Notes: generated from the letters alone by a model not told the origin. DNA of 64,000 bases from Clostridia bacterium (GCA_017416345.1 JAFQCR010000011.1:41110-105109); one strand, 5' to 3'. Counted from the stretch's first letter, positions 17,725 to 27,320 are shown. Numbers and translations are program-made.

Positions 17725-18048
17725 TCAGATTGTTTCGCCGCACTTCTTGCAGATGCGGTCTTTTTTACCATCCTCGTACAGCTTGTGGCCGATACGGGTG
17801 GGCTGCTTGCACTTGGGGCAGACAACCTGTACCTTGCAGGCATAGATTGCGCTTTCTGCCTCGATTATACCGGAAGGATCGCCGGCCTTGCGGGGCTTAA
17901 CATGCTTCTTAACCATGTTGCGACCCTCAACAATAACCTTGCCCTCTTTGGGGCTGACCTCGAGGACCTTACCGGTCTTTCCACGGTCTGCGTCTCCTCC
18001 GGTGAGGATAACGACGGTATCGCCGACTTTAATATTCATTTTATTCAT
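17725..18048 (-). CDS. rplX: 50S ribosomal protein L24
   Basis: 107 residues. The KOW motif lies at the start (KVGDTVVILTGGDADRGKTG) and the C-terminal part has a zinc-ribbon-like cysteine set (VCPKCKQPTRIG and RICKKCGETI). L24 starts large-subunit assembly. ATG 18048 has GGAGG 9 bases upstream; an internal ATG at 18039 would match the family start too but is 18 bases from the ribosome site. Confidence 0.97.
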   Translation of the reverse strand: MNKMNIKVGDTVVILTGGDADRGKTGKVLEVSPKEGKVIVEGRNMVKKHVKPRKAGDPSGIIEAESAIYACKVQVVCPKCKQPTRIGHKLYEDGKKDRICKKCGETI

Positions 18049-18063
18049 GTCAGTGTACCTCCA

Positions 18064-18432
18064 TCAAAGAACTTCGGGAGCGAGAGAGAGGATCTTCATA
18101 TAATCCTTCTCACGGAGCTCACGTGCGACGGGTCCAAAGATACGGGTACCTCTGGGGGTCTTGTCTTCTCTGATTATAACCGCGGCATTTTCATCAAAAC
18201 GGATATATGAACCGTCATTACGGCGAAGACCTTTGCAAGAACGTACTACTACGGCCTTGACTACATCGCCCTTTTTGACGGTACCGCCGGGAGCTGCTTT
18301 CTTAACGGAAGCAACTACGACGTCGCCAATGTTGGCATACCTTCTGCCGGAACCGCCAAGCACTCTGATGCACATAAGCTCTTTTGCACCGGTGTTGTCG
18401 GCAACCTTAAGGTAAGTCTGTTGCTGTATCAC
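18064..18432 (-). CDS. rplN: 50S ribosomal protein L14
   Basis: 122 residues, the exact usual length, beginning [20 protein letters not shown] and containing [21 protein letters not shown]14 lies at the subunit interface (bridge B8). The start codon is GTG at 18432 with GGAGG 8 bases upstream. It sits between rpsQ and rplX. Confidence 0.98.
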   Translation of the reverse strand: MIQQQTYLKVADNTGAKELMCIRVLGGSGRRYANIGDVVVASVKKAAPGGTVKKGDVVKAVVVRSCKGLRRNDGSYIRFDENAAVIIREDKTPRGTRIFGPVARELREKDYMKILSLAPEVL

Positions 18433-18451
18433 AGTCTTTTCCTCCTTTAGA

Positions 18452-18709
18452 CTACTTTGCCTTCTCTATGATTTCAACTACGCGCCATCTCTTGTCTTTC
18501 GAGAGGGGACGTGTCTCCATAATCAGGACACGGTCACCGATGCCGCACTCATTGTTCTCATCATGGGCTTTGAACTTAACGGTGTTCTTAACAATTTTCT
18601 TGTAGAGCGGATGCTTTACGTTGTCTTCGATAGCAACTACAACGGTCTTGTCCATCTTGTCGCTGACAACCTTACCGACTCTTGTTTTACGAAGGTTTCT
18701 TTCGCTCAT
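18452..18709 (-). CDS. rpsQ: 30S ribosomal protein S17
   Basis: 85 residues, usual length. Begins [20 protein letters not shown] and contains [20 protein letters not shown], the conserved OB-fold core of S17, a primary 16S rRNA-binding protein. GGAGG precedes the ATG. It sits between rpmC and rplN. Confidence 0.98.
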   Translation of the reverse strand: MSERNLRKTRVGKVVSDKMDKTVVVAIEDNVKHPLYKKIVKNTVKFKAHDENNECGIGDRVLIMETRPLSKDKRWRVVEIIEKAK

Positions 18710-18729
18710 AGCTTTCGTCCTCCCTTACA

Positions 18730-18933
18730 TTAAGAATTGGCGCCGTTCAGTTCGATCTCGCGGAGAAGAGTCTTAACTCTTGCGATATCCTTTTTAACGG
18801 CTGCAATTCTGGTCGGGTTGTCGAGCTGATTAATGGCATGCTGGAAACGAAGATTGAAGAGTTCTTCTTTCAGATCCTTCAGCTGCTTCTCGAGCTCTGC
18901 CGGGGTCTTATCTCTGAGTTCCTTTACATTCAT
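18730..18933 (-). CDS. rpmC: 50S ribosomal protein L29
   Basis: 67 residues, usual length for this small helical protein at the tunnel exit. Contains [40 protein letters not shown] and [11 protein letters not shown]. Its ATG overlaps the rplP stop codon (TAATG), so translation is probably coupled. Confidence 0.98.
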   Translation of the reverse strand: MNVKELRDKTPAELEKQLKDLKEELFNLRFQHAINQLDNPTRIAAVKKDIARVKTLLREIELNGANS

Positions 18934-19355
18934 TACTGCTCACCACCCTGTTCTTTAGTCACAAACTTGCATTTGATAGGCAGCTTGTTAGCGGCAAGAC
19001 GCATAGCTTCGCGGGCGACCTCTTCGGATACACCGCCGATTTCAAACATAACTCTGCCCGGTTTTACCACGGCTACCCAATACTCGGGAGAACCTTTACC
19101 TGAACCCATTCGGGTCTCGGCAGGCTTCTCGGTGATCGGCTTGTCGGGGAAAATCTTGATCCAGACCTGACCGCCACGCTTGATGTAACGGGTCATGGCA
19201 ATACGAGCTGCCTCGATCTGGTTTGAGGTGATCCATGCGGGCTCAGTTGCCTGAAGACCGAAATCACCGTTGGAAACGAAATTGCCGCGGAGTGCCTGAC
19301 CTTTAAGGCGGCCTCTGTGTACACGGCGGTACTTAACACGCTTAGGTAACAGCAT
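18933..19355 (-). CDS. rplP: 50S ribosomal protein L16
   Basis: 140 residues, usual length. Begins [20 protein letters not shown] and contains [20 protein letters not shown], the loop that reaches the A-site tRNA. ATG 19355 has GGAGG 9 bases upstream and overlaps the stop codon of rpsC by one base (TAATG); the longer open frame upstream lies inside rpsC and is not coding. Confidence 0.98.
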   Translation of the reverse strand: MLLPKRVKYRRVHRGRLKGQALRGNFVSNGDFGLQATEPAWITSNQIEAARIAMTRYIKRGGQVWIKIFPDKPITEKPAETRMGSGKGSPEYWVAVVKPGRVMFEIGGVSEEVAREAMRLAANKLPIKCKFVTKEQGGEQ

Positions 19356-20026
19356 TAGCGGTGGCCTCCTTCCTTGCGGGGCTTTCTGGCATCGTGCAGA
19401 ACCTCGCCGGTGTAGATCCATACCTTAACGCCGATGCGGCCGTAGGTGGTATGTGCCTCTGCGAAGCCATAGTCGATGTCAGCACGGATAGTCTGAAGGG
19501 GAATGGTTCCCTCTCTGTAGCTCTCGGAACGGGCGATCTCAGCACCGCCGAGACGACCGGAAACCTGAGTTTTGATACCCTTAACGCCGCAACGCATTGC
19601 ACGTCCCAAGGACAGCTTCATTGCACGACGGAAGGATACACGCTTCTCAAGCTGAGCTGCGATGCTCTCTGCAACCAGGGTTGCATTGACATCGGGGTTC
19701 TTGATCTCAACGATATTGATGTAAACATCCTTATCGGTGTTGAGAAGCTTCTTGCACTGTGCCTTGAGCTTTTCGATCTCCTCGCCCTTGCGGCCGATGA
19801 CCATACCGGGCTTTGCACAGTGGATGTGGATGCGAACGCGCTTTTCGTCACGCTCGATCTCTACTTTAGGAACACCTGCCGAATAAAGGGTCTTCTTCAG
19901 GTACTTACGGAGGTTGTAGTCCTCAACCAAAGTATCGCCGAAATCCTTATCCTTGGTGAACCAACGAGAATCCCAGTTTTTAATAACGCCAACACGGAAA
20001 CCGTGCGGATTTACTTTCTGGCCCAT
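19355..20026 (-). CDS. rpsC: 30S ribosomal protein S3
   Basis: 223 residues. Begins [23 protein letters not shown] domain around residues 40-110 contains [20 protein letters not shown], and the C-terminal domain contains [13 protein letters not shown] and [21 protein letters not shown]3 lies at the mRNA entry site. ATG 20026 has AAGGAGG upstream and is chosen over a farther upstream start without family similarity. Confidence 0.98.
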   Translation of the reverse strand: MGQKVNPHGFRVGVIKNWDSRWFTKDKDFGDTLVEDYNLRKYLKKTLYSAGVPKVEIERDEKRVRIHIHCAKPGMVIGRKGEEIEKLKAQCKKLLNTDKDVYINIVEIKNPDVNATLVAESIAAQLEKRVSFRRAMKLSLGRAMRCGVKGIKTQVSGRLGGAEIARSESYREGTIPLQTIRADIDYGFAEAHTTYGRIGVKVWIYTGEVLHDARKPRKEGGHR

Positions 20027-20042
20027 AACTTTAACCTCCTTC

Positions 20043-20381
20043 TTAGTCTTCACGCTCTCTGAGAACCAGAGTTACGTGAGATGTTCTCTTCAGGATGCGG
20101 TGTGCACGTCCGTGGTCCTTAGCGCGGATTCGTTTCAGAATCGGGCCGGGGCCTACGAAGCACTCTGCTACATAGAGCTTGGATACATCCATCTGATGGT
20201 TGTTTTCTGCATTAGCGATTGCTGATTTGAGCGATTTTTCAAGATACTCGCAAGCGGCCTTCGGTGTGAACCTAAGAATAGCCATGGCTTTGTCAGCGTC
20301 CTTGTTGCGGATAAGATCCAGGACGATCTGCACCTTGCGAGGTGATATGCGGGCATATCTGAGTGTTGCCCTTGCTTCCAT
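20043..20381 (-). CDS. rplV: 50S ribosomal protein L22
   Basis: 112 residues. Contains [20 protein letters not shown], the helical core [12 protein letters not shown] and the end [20 protein letters not shown], whose preceding loop reaches into the exit tunnel. ATG 20381 (9 bases after GGAG) is preferred to ATG 20387 (3 bases after it). It sits between rpsS and rpsC. Confidence 0.97.
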   Translation of the reverse strand: MEARATLRYARISPRKVQIVLDLIRNKDADKAMAILRFTPKAACEYLEKSLKSAIANAENNHQMDVSKLYVAECFVGPGPILKRIRAKDHGRAHRILKRTSHVTLVLRERED

Positions 20382-20404
20382 AGTCATACTCTCCTTTCGA
20401 CCGC

Positions 20405-20677
20405 TTACTTCGTAGTCTTTGCGCCGGCATGACCCTTAAAGGTTCTGGTCGGTGCAAACTCGCCGAATTTATGACCTACCATGTCTTCGGTAACGTATAC
20501 CGGAACATGCTTTCTACCGTCATGAACTGCCACCGTATGTCCGACGAAATCGGGGAAAATAGTGGATGAACGGCTCCAGGTCTTCAAAACACGCTTCTCG
20601 CCGGCTTTATTCATTTCCTGTACTCTTTTCAGAAGCACGGGCTGAATGTAAGGGCCTTTTTTAACGCTTCTTCCCAT
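20405..20677 (-). CDS. rpsS: 30S ribosomal protein S19
   Basis: 90 residues, usual length. Begins [20 protein letters not shown] and ends [21 protein letters not shown]19 forms a complex with S13 in the head of the small subunit. AAAGGAG precedes the ATG. Confidence 0.98.
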   Translation of the reverse strand: MGRSVKKGPYIQPVLLKRVQEMNKAGEKRVLKTWSRSSTIFPDFVGHTVAVHDGRKHVPVYVTEDMVGHKFGEFAPTRTFKGHAGAKTTK

Positions 20678-20698
20678 TGTTCTTTCTCCTTTCGTCGA

Positions 20699-21532
20699 TT
20701 ACTTAGCATTACGACGCTTGACAATATTCTTGTCAGACTGCTTATGCTTCTTACGGGTCTTGTAACCCAAGGTGGGTTTACCCCAAGGTGTAACAGGACC
20801 GGAACGGCCGATAGGTGCACGTCCCTCACCACCACCGTGGGGGTGATCACACGGGTTCATGACAGAACCGCGAACGGTGGGACGCCAGCCCATGTGGCGC
20901 TTACGACCTGCTTTACCGATGTTAACATTCTCGTGCTCGGGGTTGGAAACGCTGCCGATGGTTGCCATGCAAGAAGCAGGAACGTTACGGAGCTCGCCGG
21001 AAGGAAGTCTCAGAAGAGCCATTCCGTTTTCCTTAGCCATGAGCTGAGCCATGTTACCGGCAGAACGGGCAAGCTGTGCGCCCTTGCCGGGGTAAAGTTC
21101 AACGTTGTGAACAACGGTACCGACAGGGATATCGGAAAGCTTCAGTGCATTACCGGGCTTGATATCTGCGTCGGGACCGGAAACGATCTTATCGCCGACC
21201 TTGAGATCCTGAGGAGCGATGATGTAACGCTTCTCGCCGTCCTCGTACTGAACGAGTGCAATGAATGCGGAACGGTTGGGATCGTACTCGAGGGTCATAA
21301 CCTCGGCGGGGATGCCGAACTTATCACGCTTGAAGTCGATGATACGGTACTTGATTCTGTTGCCGCCGCCGTGATGACGGACGGTGATGCGGCCATAGCT
21401 GTTACGGCCGGCATGCTTCTTAATTACGCCCAAAAGACTCTTTTCGGGAGCAACCTTGGAAAGCTCGGAGTAGTCCATAACGGTCATACCACGTCTACCG
21501 TTGGTTGTGGGCTTGTAATGTTTGATAGCCAT
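20699..21532 (-). CDS. rplB: 50S ribosomal protein L2
   Basis: 277 residues, the usual length. L2 is needed for subunit association and peptidyl-transferase activity. Recognised by [20 protein letters not shown] at the start, [20 protein letters not shown], and near the end [20 protein letters not shown], which contains the conserved histidine next to the catalytic centre. ATG 21532 matches the family start; it is 13 bases from the GGAG site, a rather long spacing. Confidence 0.98.
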   Translation of the reverse strand: MAIKHYKPTTNGRRGMTVMDYSELSKVAPEKSLLGVIKKHAGRNSYGRITVRHHGGGNRIKYRIIDFKRDKFGIPAEVMTLEYDPNRSAFIALVQYEDGEKRYIIAPQDLKVGDKIVSGPDADIKPGNALKLSDIPVGTVVHNVELYPGKGAQLARSAGNMAQLMAKENGMALLRLPSGELRNVPASCMATIGSVSNPEHENVNIGKAGRKRHMGWRPTVRGSVMNPCDHPHGGGEGRAPIGRSGPVTPWGKPTLGYKTRKKHKQSDKNIVKRRNAK

Positions 21533-21605
21533 TTTAAGTTTCACTCTCCTATTTAAGCTTAGCGGAGCTTATGCTCCATACATTGCTTTGAATCGTTCTG
21601 TCTGA

Positions 21606-21899
21606 TTACATCAAGCCGTCGAAGAACTCGATGGTCTTGGAATCAGCCTTGAGGGTGACGATCGCCTTTTTCCAATCAGCGGTGTAACCCTCGTAACGAC
21701 CCATACGGCGCTTGTGGCCGCTTACGTTTACGGTGTTGACCTTTTCTACCTTGACACCGAAGAGCTCTTCACAAGCACGTGCGATGTCGATCTTGGTAGC
21801 GTCTGTAGCTACCTTGAAGGTGTACTTCTTGTCAGCAAAACCGCCCATTGCACGCTCGGTAACTACCGGAGCAAGAATGATATCCTGAGCTGCTTTCAT
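21606..21899 (-). CDS. rplW: 50S ribosomal protein L23
   Basis: 97 residues, usual length. L23 lies at the tunnel exit and docks trigger factor and signal recognition particle. Contains DIILAPVVTERAMGGFADKK and the extended loop VNTVNVSGHKRRMGRYEGYT. Its ATG overlaps the rplD stop codon (TAATG). Confidence 0.98.
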   Translation of the reverse strand: MKAAQDIILAPVVTERAMGGFADKKYTFKVATDATKIDIARACEELFGVKVEKVNTVNVSGHKRRMGRYEGYTADWKKAIVTLKADSKTIEFFDGLM

Positions 21900-22522
21900 T
21901 ATGCGTATACCTCCTCGATAGTCTTGACGGCATCCTTAACAATGATGAGTGTATCAGCATTGATGATGTCATAGGTGTTGATGGTGTTGACCTGTGCGGT
22001 CTTTACGCCGGGGATGTTAGCAGCAGACTTCACAACGTTTGCTTCGTTGGAAGCGAGAACGATGAGAGTCTTCTTGCCGGCCTCAAGAGCCTTCAGGCAC
22101 TCAACAACGGTCTTGGTCTTGTAGCCTTCAACGGTGAGGGCATCCAGAACGATGAGAGATTCAGTGAGAACCTTGTCAGAAAGAGCAGACTTCAATGCAA
22201 GCTGTCTTTCCTTCTTGTTGATGGTGAAGTAGTAATCTCTGGGCTTGGGACCGAGAGCGATACCACCGTGTCTCCACTGAGGTGAACGGGTAGAACCCTG
22301 TCTTGCATGGCCTGTACCCTTCTGTCTCCAGGGCTTCTTGCCGCCGCCGGAAACTTCGGAGCGGGTCAATGTCGACTGTGTGCCCTGACGCTGATTAGCG
22401 AGGAAGTTCACAACAGCCATGTGCATAACGGCCTCGTTAGGCTCAACACCGAAAACAGCTGCGCTCAATTCGATATCTGCGACCTTCTTACCGGCCATAT
22501 CCTTAACTGCAACAATAGGCAT
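21899..22522 (-). CDS. rplD: 50S ribosomal protein L4
   Basis: 207 residues, usual length. The extended loop with VSGGGKKPWRQKGTGHARQG and STRSPQWRHGGIALGPKPRD reaches into the exit tunnel. In several bacteria L4 represses its own S10 operon through the mRNA leader; a long structured leader is present here before rpsJ. AAGGAG precedes the ATG. Confidence 0.98.
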   Translation of the reverse strand: MPIVAVKDMAGKKVADIELSAAVFGVEPNEAVMHMAVVNFLANQRQGTQSTLTRSEVSGGGKKPWRQKGTGHARQGSTRSPQWRHGGIALGPKPRDYYFTINKKERQLALKSALSDKVLTESLIVLDALTVEGYKTKTVVECLKALEAGKKTLIVLASNEANVVKSAANIPGVKTAQVNTINTYDIINADTLIIVKDAVKTIEEVYA

Positions 22523-22539
22523 TTTCCTTCACTCCTTCC

Positions 22540-23169
22540 TTAAGCTTTAACGCTGTCGAAAACAACTACGATCGAGCCCTTGGGACCGGGAACGGCACCC
22601 TTAACTGCGATGATGTTGTTCTCAGCGTCGATCTTGACAACCTCAAGATTCTGAACGGTTACGCGCTCAGCACCGAGATGTCCTGCCATCTTCTTTCCTT
22701 TGAAGATTCTGGCGGGGTCGATAACACCCAAAGAACCGCCGTGACGGTGAACAGGGCCGGTACCGTGAGTCTCTTTGAGTCTCGCGAAGTTCCAGCGCTT
22801 GATTACGCCGGCATAGCCCTTACCTTTGCTGGTGCCTCTTACGTCAACCTTGTCGCCCTCTGCGAAAACGTCAGCCTTGATGATGTCGCCTACATTATAA
22901 GCTGAGCAATCATCGAATCTGAACTCGCGGAGAACCTTCTTAGGTGCAACGTCGCCCTTTGCGAAGTGTCCCTTCATGGGCTTGTTGACCTTGTGGGCCT
23001 TCAGATCGCCGAAGCCGACCTGAACTGCCTCGTAGCCGTCGTTTTCAGCGGTCTTCTTCTGGCTGATGGCACAGGGGCCTGCCTCGATGACCGTTACGGG
23101 AACGACGTTACCGTTTGCGTCAAAAAGCTGGGTCATACCGAGCTTCTTGCCTACGATACCTTTTTGCAT
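22540..23169 (-). CDS. rplC: 50S ribosomal protein L3
   Basis: 209 residues, usual length. Begins [20 protein letters not shown] and contains [20 protein letters not shown] and the tip [20 protein letters not shown] that approaches the peptidyl-transferase centre. CAGGAGG precedes the ATG. It is the second gene of the operon. Confidence 0.98.
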   Translation of the reverse strand: MQKGIVGKKLGMTQLFDANGNVVPVTVIEAGPCAISQKKTAENDGYEAVQVGFGDLKAHKVNKPMKGHFAKGDVAPKKVLREFRFDDCSAYNVGDIIKADVFAEGDKVDVRGTSKGKGYAGVIKRWNFARLKETHGTGPVHRHGGSLGVIDPARIFKGKKMAGHLGAERVTVQNLEVVKIDAENNIIAVKGAVPGPKGSIVVVFDSVKA

Positions 23170-23232
23170 TTTATTTTCCTCCTGAATGGTTATTGGTTGA
23201 CATTTCTGCCAACATGACCTGCCGCTTTAAGA

Positions 23233-23544
23233 TCAGAGCTTGATCTCGATCTCAACGCCGGCGGGGAGCTCAAGACCTGTCAGAGCTTCAACGGTTTTGT
23301 TGGAAGGTCTGAGAATGTCGATAAGCCTTTTGTGGGTTCTGCTTTCAAACTGCTCACGGCTGTCCTTGTACTTGTGGACTGCGCGAAGGATGGTTACGAC
23401 TTCTTTCTCGGTCGGGAGCGGTACGGGACCTGAAACACGAGCGCCGGTGCGCTTTGCGGTTTCGATGATCTTCTCCGAAGCCTGATCGATGAGAGCATGG
23501 TCGTAGCTCTTCAGTCTGATTCTGATTTTCTCCTTGACTGCCAT
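23233..23544 (-). CDS. rpsJ: 30S ribosomal protein S10
   Basis: 103 residues, the usual length. Begins [20 protein letters not shown] and contains KVTILR-like [20 protein letters not shown] and [21 protein letters not shown]10 also acts in transcription antitermination as NusE. GGAGG lies 11 bases before ATG 23544. First gene of the ribosomal superoperon, behind a leader of about 275 bases. Confidence 0.98.
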   Translation of the reverse strand: MAVKEKIRIRLKSYDHALIDQASEKIIETAKRTGARVSGPVPLPTEKEVVTILRAVHKYKDSREQFESRTHKRLIDILRPSNKTVEALTGLELPAGVEIEIKL

Positions 23545-23820
23545 TGTGACTTTCGCCTCCTTGTTAAATTTGGCGGGCAACGCCGCTTTTGTCTGCAATG
23601 TTTACATTGTGCCGGGTGTTTCATCCCTGTCCAATATAAAATCCGGATCGCAGCATCATTTTTGCAAGCAATCCGGGGCCGACATTCGGCGTTCTTGCTT
23701 TGGCTTGCCAAAGCAACGCAAATTCTTGTCGCCCGGTTTAAAATCGGACATACTCCGCGGAAATTCCCCAACTCGAGGTTGGCCACCTCCCGCATCAACG
23801 CATATCTGCACATCACATGC
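23545..23820 (-). promoter_or_regulatory. Structured 5' leader of the S10 superoperon
   Basis: About 275 bases lie between the predicted transcription start and rpsJ. On the minus strand they contain a near-perfect hairpin of TTGCTTTGGC and GCCAAAGCAA (23716-23695). A second hairpin (23676-23643) pairs CCGGATTGC with GCGATCCGG and is directly followed by ATTTTATATT, the form of an attenuator. Upstream GC-rich segments (GGGAGGTGGCC, CCGCGGA, AACCGGG) can pair further. Length, position and an internal terminator-like element match the leaders through which L4 controls S10 operons in other bacteria; that function here is inferred. Confidence 0.6.
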
Positions 23821-23826
23821 CCGATT

Positions 23827-23855
23827 AGTTTACCATAACAGCCCTCAAAATGCAA
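23827..23855 (-). promoter_or_regulatory. Promoter of the S10 ribosomal superoperon
   Basis: On the minus strand TTGCAT (23855-23850) is followed after exactly 17 bases by TAAACT (23832-23827). The flanking sequence is A/T-rich upstream of the -35, as expected of a strong growth-rate-controlled promoter. Transcription would start near 23820. Confidence 0.7.
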
Positions 23856-23976
23856 GTGTTTTTTCAAATTTTTTGAGAAAATTTTGATATTTTCACCATG
23901 TTGCGCCGATTTGCAATATATTTGTGCAAATCTTTGCGTTTTATAGCAACTTTATCGGGTATTTTCGGCATTTGTG

Positions 23977-24005
23977 TTGACTTTGCGCACGCGTATATAT
24001 ATAAT
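23977..24005 (+). promoter_or_regulatory. Sigma-A promoter of the sugar isomerase/epimerase-like gene
   Basis: TTGACT (23977-23982), 17 bases, TATAAT (24000-24005): a near-consensus promoter about 33 bases before the ATG of the downstream gene. It is divergent from the S10 promoter. Confidence 0.75.
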
Positions 24006-24037
24006 GTAAGAAAATAACACAAAATGAGGTGTTTTTT

Positions 24038-24940
24038 ATGAAAAAAGTCGGATTATCGATCGGCAGACTTCAATCTAATTTTGGTTTCCCGCTGGCTTTG
24101 GATAAAGCAAAGGAGGTCGGCTGCGATACGGTTGACATCGGTCTTGAAAGCCGAGATTACCGCCGTGAGGGCGACAAATACTCTCTGCCCGAGGAGGAAA
24201 TAGTGGCTTATTACTCCGAGATCGGCCGCCACGCAAAGGAGATCGGCATTGAGATCTCGCAGACCCACGGCCGAATCAGGGGCTACTCTCTTGATGAGGA
24301 AGAAAACAAGGCAGTTTTGAAAAACGCAAGGCTCGACTGTATGGTCACCGCCGCTTTGGGTGCACCCGTAACCGTTATGCATATTTGTGCAACGGGTCGT
24401 GTAGGTCCTGACTACCCTGCCGAAAAAATGCGTGAGCTCGGCTTCAGAATGTTTGCCGACATTTTGCCCTTTGCCAAGGAGTTTGGCGTAAACGTTGCGC
24501 TTGAGACCTTTGGCGATTCGCCCAAATACGAATGCTGTGATTTCTTTGGTGATCCCAACGAGCTGTTTGCAGTTTTCAACCGTTTAAAGAACGAGACTCC
24601 TTACGGCGACTACGTTTCCATCTGTGTCGACACAGGTCACAGCAACAAGGCAAGCCGCTTCGGTCATCCCAAGCCTGCCGATGCCATCCGTTTGTTCGGC
24701 AATAACATTTCGACCTTACACCTCAACGATAACGACACTCTGACCGATCAGCACAAGCCGCCCAGAACCGGATGTATCGATTGGGTCGATGTTATGGCCG
24801 CACTAAAAGAGGTCGGCTATAACGGTGTTTACAATATGGAGCTCTCTCTTTGCTGCTTCGGCAAGGAGCTGTACCTTGATACCGCCGCACTTTCGACCAA
24901 GATAATGCGCGACATTTTGAAAGAAAGCGAAGATCAATAA
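24038..24940 (+). CDS. TIM-barrel sugar-phosphate isomerase/epimerase-like protein
   Basis: 300 residues of the xylose-isomerase-like TIM-barrel (AP endonuclease 2) family. The likely metal ligands fall in VALETFGDSP (Glu), SICVDTGHSN (Asp, His), STLHLNDND (His) and NGVYNMELS (Glu), in the expected order. These enzymes act on keto- or phospho-sugars such as inositol or hexulose intermediates; the exact substrate cannot be told. ATG 24038 has GAGG 8 bases upstream and a near-consensus promoter before it. It is a single-gene unit closed by a bidirectional terminator, so the neighbours give no functional hint. Confidence 0.82.
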   Translation: MKKVGLSIGRLQSNFGFPLALDKAKEVGCDTVDIGLESRDYRREGDKYSLPEEEIVAYYSEIGRHAKEIGIEISQTHGRIRGYSLDEEENKAVLKNARLDCMVTAALGAPVTVMHICATGRVGPDYPAEKMRELGFRMFADILPFAKEFGVNVALETFGDSPKYECCDFFGDPNELFAVFNRLKNETPYGDYVSICVDTGHSNKASRFGHPKPADAIRLFGNNISTLHLNDNDTLTDQHKPPRTGCIDWVDVMAALKEVGYNGVYNMELSLCCFGKELYLDTAALSTKIMRDILKESEDQ

Positions 24941-24947
24941 GTACACA

Positions 24948-24980
24948 AAAACCGTTCGGGGATGCTTCCCGAACGGTTTT
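24948..24980. terminator. Bidirectional terminator after the isomerase-like gene
   Basis: A perfect 13-bp stem (AAAACCGTTCGGG/CCCGAACGGTTTT) with a 7-base loop lies between the convergent isomerase-like gene and the repeat-rich surface-protein gene. It works on either strand. Confidence 0.92.
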
Positions 24981-24988
24981 GTTATACC

Positions 24989-25729
24989 TTATTTTTTACG
25001 GCGATGGGGACCTTCCGATCCGTTTGAGCCACGGTGCGAAACACCGTTTCCTGCAGTTTTGGGATATTTCTTTCTGAACATAATGTTGACCGCGATAAGC
25101 GCCGCAATGCACAGAACAGCCAGCAAAATGGGGATCCAGATGATCTTGTAAATATCCTTGGCAACGGTCGAAGCCTTGCCTTGATAGTGATCTCCCTCTT
25201 CTTCGTCGTCGGTATACTCATCACTTATCGGCTCATCCGACACCGTAGCCGATACCGTTGAGGATGAGGAATCTGTTGACGAGGTCGTTGTGCTCGAGGT
25301 TCCCGAAGAGTAATTCTCTTCTATAAAGGTGCTTCCGCCGTGACCGCCGCCGCTGTAGATCGGCTTATTGGGTCTTGAAGAGGTGGTTTCCTCCGAAGAA
25401 GTACCCTCATCAGAGCTTGTGTCACCGTCGGAACTCGTCTCACCGTCCGAAGAGGTCTCTCCGTCAGAGCTTGTTTCTCCATCGGAAGAAGTCTCACCGT
25501 CGGATGAGGTCTCATCCCCCGAGGATGCATCCCCACTTTCGGTGGTGTCACTTCCCGTGCTTACGGTTTCATCGGACGAAACATCCTCCGACGAAGCCTG
25601 CTCGGAAGAGGCTCCCGCCGGCACAGAACCGATCGGATCGGACTCGGTCGCCGTGGCGGTCATTCCGAAAGCCACGGTCAAAGCCATACAAAGTATAACA
25701 ACGAGAACCGCTGTCAGTCTTTTGTTCAT
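24989..25729 (-). CDS. Secreted or surface-anchored Ser/Asp/Glu-rich repeat protein
   Basis: 246 residues of unknown function. A signal peptide (NKRLTAVLVVILCMALTVAF, cleavage near residue 27) is followed by a long acidic, Ser/Thr-rich low-complexity stretch with five perfect ETSSDG units. After a glycine-rich patch (YSGGGHGGSTF) and a second Ser-rich run comes a C-terminal membrane helix (IIWIPILLAVLCIAALIAVN) and a basic tail ending PHRRKK. This looks like a membrane-anchored stalk with the repeats outside. ATG 25729 (10 bases after AAAGGA) is chosen over ATG 25738, which abuts the ribosome site. It starts 34 bases after proS stops on the same strand, so it is probably co-transcribed with it; the functional link is unclear. 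Confidence 0.75.
   Translation of the reverse strand: MNKRLTAVLVVILCMALTVAFGMTATATESDPIGSVPAGASSEQASSEDVSSDETVSTGSDTTESGDASSGDETSSDGETSSDGETSSDGETSSDGETSSDGDTSSDEGTSSEETTSSRPNKPIYSGGGHGGSTFIEENYSSGTSSTTTSSTDSSSSTVSATVSDEPISDEYTDDEEEGDHYQGKASTVAKDIYKIIWIPILLAVLCIAALIAVNIMFRKKYPKTAGNGVSHRGSNGSEGPHRRKK
25424..25513 (-). repeat. Five 18-bp tandem repeats encoding ETSSDG
   Basis: Five consecutive 18-base units each encode E-T-S-S-D-G. The amino acids are identical between units while several third-codon positions differ, so the repeat is old enough for silent drift yet kept at protein level. Flanking units (DTSSDE, GTSSEE) are decayed copies. Copy number may vary between strains. Confidence 0.85.
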
Positions 25730-25763
25730 TAAACTCATATCCTTTTTTAATGGAATATATCTA

Positions 25764-27212
25764 TCAGTATGCCTTGCCCCAGTAGACCAGCTTCTTGGCA
25801 GGCTTGCCGCAGCAGACACACTTACCTTCGATATTGTCCTGCTGACCCAAGGGCATACAGCGTGAGGTCACACCGGCAACCTCTTTGAGCTTATCCTCGC
25901 ACTCACGGTCCATACACCACAGAGCCTTGATAAAGCCGGGCTTGTTGTCGGCGGTATCCTTCATCTCGTCGAGATCGTTGACCGAATAGGTCATGGTCTC
26001 ACGGCGCTCGAGAGCCTTATTGTACATAGAGGTCGAAATGTCCTCAAGCAGCTTTTCTATAGTCTCCTCGATTCCGTCAAGCGATACAAACAGCTTCTCG
26101 GCGGTATCACGGCGAACAAGAACACACTGGTTCTTTTCGATATCCTTGGGACCGAGTTCAAGACGTACGGGAACGCCCTTCATCTCATACTCCGAGAACT
26201 TCCAACCGGGCGACTGCTCGCTGACATCAATACCTGCTCTGAACTTCTTTCGGAGGCTCTCGTAGACCTCGGTTGCCTTCTCGATAACGCCTTCCTTGTG
26301 CTGGGCAATAGGAATGACCATAACCTGCTTGGGAGCAACTGCAGGAGGCAGAATAAGACCGCTGTCGTCACCGTGGGTCATAATGACGGCACCGATAAGA
26401 CGGGTGGTCATACCCCACGAGGTCTGATGCGGAGTTGCAAGCTTGTTGTCCTTATCGGCATAGGTAATGCCGAATGCCTTGGCAAAGCCGTCGCCGAAGA
26501 AGTGCGAGGTACCGCTCTGCAGAGCCTTACCGTCGTGCATCAAGGCCTCGATGGTGTAGGTCTCAACAGCGCCTGCAAAACGCTCCTTCTCGGTCTTGAT
26601 ACCCTTTACAACGGGGATACAGAGGTACTTCTCACAGAACTCGGCATAAACATCCAGCATTCTGACGGTCTCGGCCTGAGCCTCCTCAGCGGTTGCGTGG
26701 ATGGTGTGACCCTCCTGCCACAAAAACTCTCTCGAGCGCAGGAAAGGACGGGTGGTCTTTTCCCAACGGACGACCGATACCCACTGATTGTAGAGCTTGG
26801 GCAGGTCACGCCAGGAATGGATGATATTCTTGTAATGATCGCAGAAAAGAGTCTCGGACGTAGGACGGACGCAAAGGCGCTCCTCCAATTTTTCGCTTCC
26901 GCCGTGGGTCACCCAAGCAACCTCGGGGGCGAAACCCTCAACATGATCCTTTTCCTTCTGCAAAAGGCTTTCAGGAATGAACATAGGCATGCAGACGTTC
27001 TCGTGTCCGGTCTCTTTGAACATACCGTCAAGGATGCGCTGAATGTTCTCCCAGATAGCATAACCGTAAGGTCTGATGACCATACAGCCCTTTACGCTTG
27101 TGTAATCGATAAGCTCGGACTTCAAGCACACGTCGGTATACCATTGTGCAAAATCGTCCTCCATCGATGTAATCTCTTTAACTAACTTCTCTTTAGCCAA
27201 TTTACTCACCAT
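25764..27212 (-). CDS. proS: Prolyl-tRNA synthetase, short (eukaryote/archaeal-like) type
   Basis: 482 residues. Charges tRNA-Pro with proline. This is the short ProRS class without the editing insertion: motif 2 region [20 protein letters not shown] and [15 protein letters not shown], motif 3 region [20 protein letters not shown], an anticodon-binding domain ([20 protein letters not shown]) and the C-terminal zinc-like domain unique to this class ([18 protein letters not shown]). The ATG at 27212 is only 2 bases after GAGG; a GTG 3 bases later (27209) would have better spacing. A near-consensus promoter lies directly upstream. A repeat-rich surface-protein gene follows 34 bases behind the stop codon. 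Confidence 0.97.
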   Translation of the reverse strand: MVSKLAKEKLVKEITSMEDDFAQWYTDVCLKSELIDYTSVKGCMVIRPYGYAIWENIQRILDGMFKETGHENVCMPMFIPESLLQKEKDHVEGFAPEVAWVTHGGSEKLEERLCVRPTSETLFCDHYKNIIHSWRDLPKLYNQWVSVVRWEKTTRPFLRSREFLWQEGHTIHATAEEAQAETVRMLDVYAEFCEKYLCIPVVKGIKTEKERFAGAVETYTIEALMHDGKALQSGTSHFFGDGFAKAFGITYADKDNKLATPHQTSWGMTTRLIGAVIMTHGDDSGLILPPAVAPKQVMVIPIAQHKEGVIEKATEVYESLRKKFRAGIDVSEQSPGWKFSEYEMKGVPVRLELGPKDIEKNQCVLVRRDTAEKLFVSLDGIEETIEKLLEDISTSMYNKALERRETMTYSVNDLDEMKDTADNKPGFIKALWCMDRECEDKLKEVAGVTSRCMPLGQQDNIEGKCVCCGKPAKKLVYWGKAY

Positions 27213-27240
27213 TTCCTCAAGTTACTTTGGTATAAATAAT

Positions 27241-27269
27241 ATTATATTAGAAAGCAACAAGAATTTCAA
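27241..27269 (-). promoter_or_regulatory. Sigma-A promoter of proS
   Basis: On the minus strand TTGAAA (27269-27264), 17 bases, TATAAT (27246-27241). Transcription would start only about 25 bases before the proS ATG, leaving no room for a T-box leader. Confidence 0.75.
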
Positions 27270-27320
27270 CACTAAATTGTAAACAATAGCCGAAATTTCG
27301 ACATCTTTAAAACAAAGACA

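Noticed and set aside
25424-25513. CRISPR array
   Set aside because: The repeats are contiguous 18-base units without spacers, in frame within a coding sequence.
26298-27185. Long plus-strand open frame opposite proS
   Set aside because: Antisense to a complete prolyl-tRNA synthetase with all class II motifs; no start signal and low-complexity composition.
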